In this document: piece by piece, positions 63,904 through 64,000 of the stretch
Numbering within the stretch: position 1 is the stretch's first letter
Layout: each line of letters starts with the position of its first letter
Assembly (NCBI RefSeq): GCF_000271845.1
Contig: NZ_JH719395.1
Span: 2,573,624-2,637,623, forward strand
Origin: Rhizobium leguminosarum bv. trifolii WSM2297
GTDB taxonomy: Bacteria; Pseudomonadota; Alphaproteobacteria; Rhizobiales; Rhizobiaceae
Length of the DNA: 64,000 bases
Reading direction: 5' to 3'
Made by a program: the position numbers and the translations under genes
The notes under the pieces: model-generated
What the model saw: the letters and a program-made list of their open reading frames with translations, nothing else
Database searches by the model: none
What the model was told of the DNA's origin: nothing

Positions 63904-64000
63904 TTGCAAGCCACGGCCTATCTCTGCCTCGTTATCGCTACCCTCTGCTGGGGCGGCAACTCCGTCGCCGGCAAGCTCGCAGTCGGGCATATCAGCCCGA
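63904..64000 (+). CDS. EamA-type transporter, 3' end outside the window
   Basis: Only 32 codons are visible. The start appears to be TTG 63904 with GGAAGAA 7 nt upstream. The translation LQATAYLCLVIATLCWGGNSVAGKLAVGHISP is the first membrane helix of a DMT/EamA permease (WGGNSVAGK is the family hallmark); given here in pieces LQATAYLCLVIATL and CWGGNSVAGKLAVGHISP. Members export or import small metabolites. Substrate unknown. Confidence 0.7.
   Translation, partial: MQATAYLCLVIATLCWGGNSVAGKLAVGHISP

Overview
ORGANISM. The window reads as chromosomal DNA of a high-GC fast-growing rhizobium, closest in feel to Rhizobium leguminosarum/etli. The grounds are the braDEFGC amino-acid transporter, the pssB-pssA exopolysaccharide pair, the alphaproteobacterial cell-cycle genes sciP, ctrA and chpT, an RpoH-type sigma factor, an EipA-like DUF1134 protein, and Rhizobiales-style intergenic palindromes. 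I saw no rRNA, tRNA, CRISPR array or insertion-sequence transposase. LAYOUT. 1-4.3 kb: the 3' part of a lysR gene with an in-frame stop, then bphO-bphP (biliverdin synthesis plus a bacteriophytochrome with an HWE kinase and a fused receiver). 4.3-13.3 kb: pyrimidine catabolism. A rutR-like repressor diverges from N-carbamoyl-beta-alanine amidohydrolase, a small unknown protein and dihydropyrimidinase, followed by an ABC importer whose operon is split by an inverted repeat and a DUF559 gene; a RutR-like operator lies in the divergent promoter. 13.6-19.0 kb: a two-gene RND efflux system and a Crp/Fnr regulator with an FNR/FixK-like box. 19.0-36.0 kb, all on the minus strand and transcribed right to left: a PAP2-type phosphatase, the urea importer urtABCDE with a TerB-like gene inside, then urease ureD-A-B-C-E-F-G interleaved with DUF1272, LprI-like, GT29-like, DUF2459 and GGDEF genes. 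36.2-40.5 kb, plus strand: a histidine kinase whose sensor is an NCS1-type permease followed by an eight-cysteine cluster, translationally coupled to a LuxR-type response regulator. 40.6-46.2 kb: braD-E-F-G, DUF6867, braC on the minus strand. 46.7-48.8 kb: pssB and pssA. 48.8-54.0 kb: a roughly 1-kb gene-poor stretch with phased A/T tracts, then sciP, a PqiA-like protein, a GNAT enzyme, a FliJ-like protein, ctrA, a single-domain receiver and chpT. 54.2-64 kb: eipA, a coiled-coil membrane protein, a SpoU methyltransferase, a small membrane protein, a RluD-type pseudouridine synthase, rpoH, a large acidic membrane protein, purA and the start of an EamA transporter. HOW IT FITS TOGETHER. A large part of the window is nitrogen scavenging: pyrimidine breakdown yields ammonia directly, urea is imported by Urt and split by urease, and Bra imports amino acids. 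The NCS1-type kinase beside urt/ure is a candidate sensor for a related nucleobase or ureide compound, but that is inference. The second theme is cell-cycle control: CtrA, the CtrA-antagonist SciP and the CtrA phosphotransferase ChpT sit within about 4 kb, with CtrA-like boxes upstream of sciP and ctrA and a cluster of GANTC methylation sites before ctrA. Three classes of intergenic repeat (a 100-bp mosaic element in two copies, a 36-bp perfect inverted repeat, and a MITE-like palindrome) punctuate the window.
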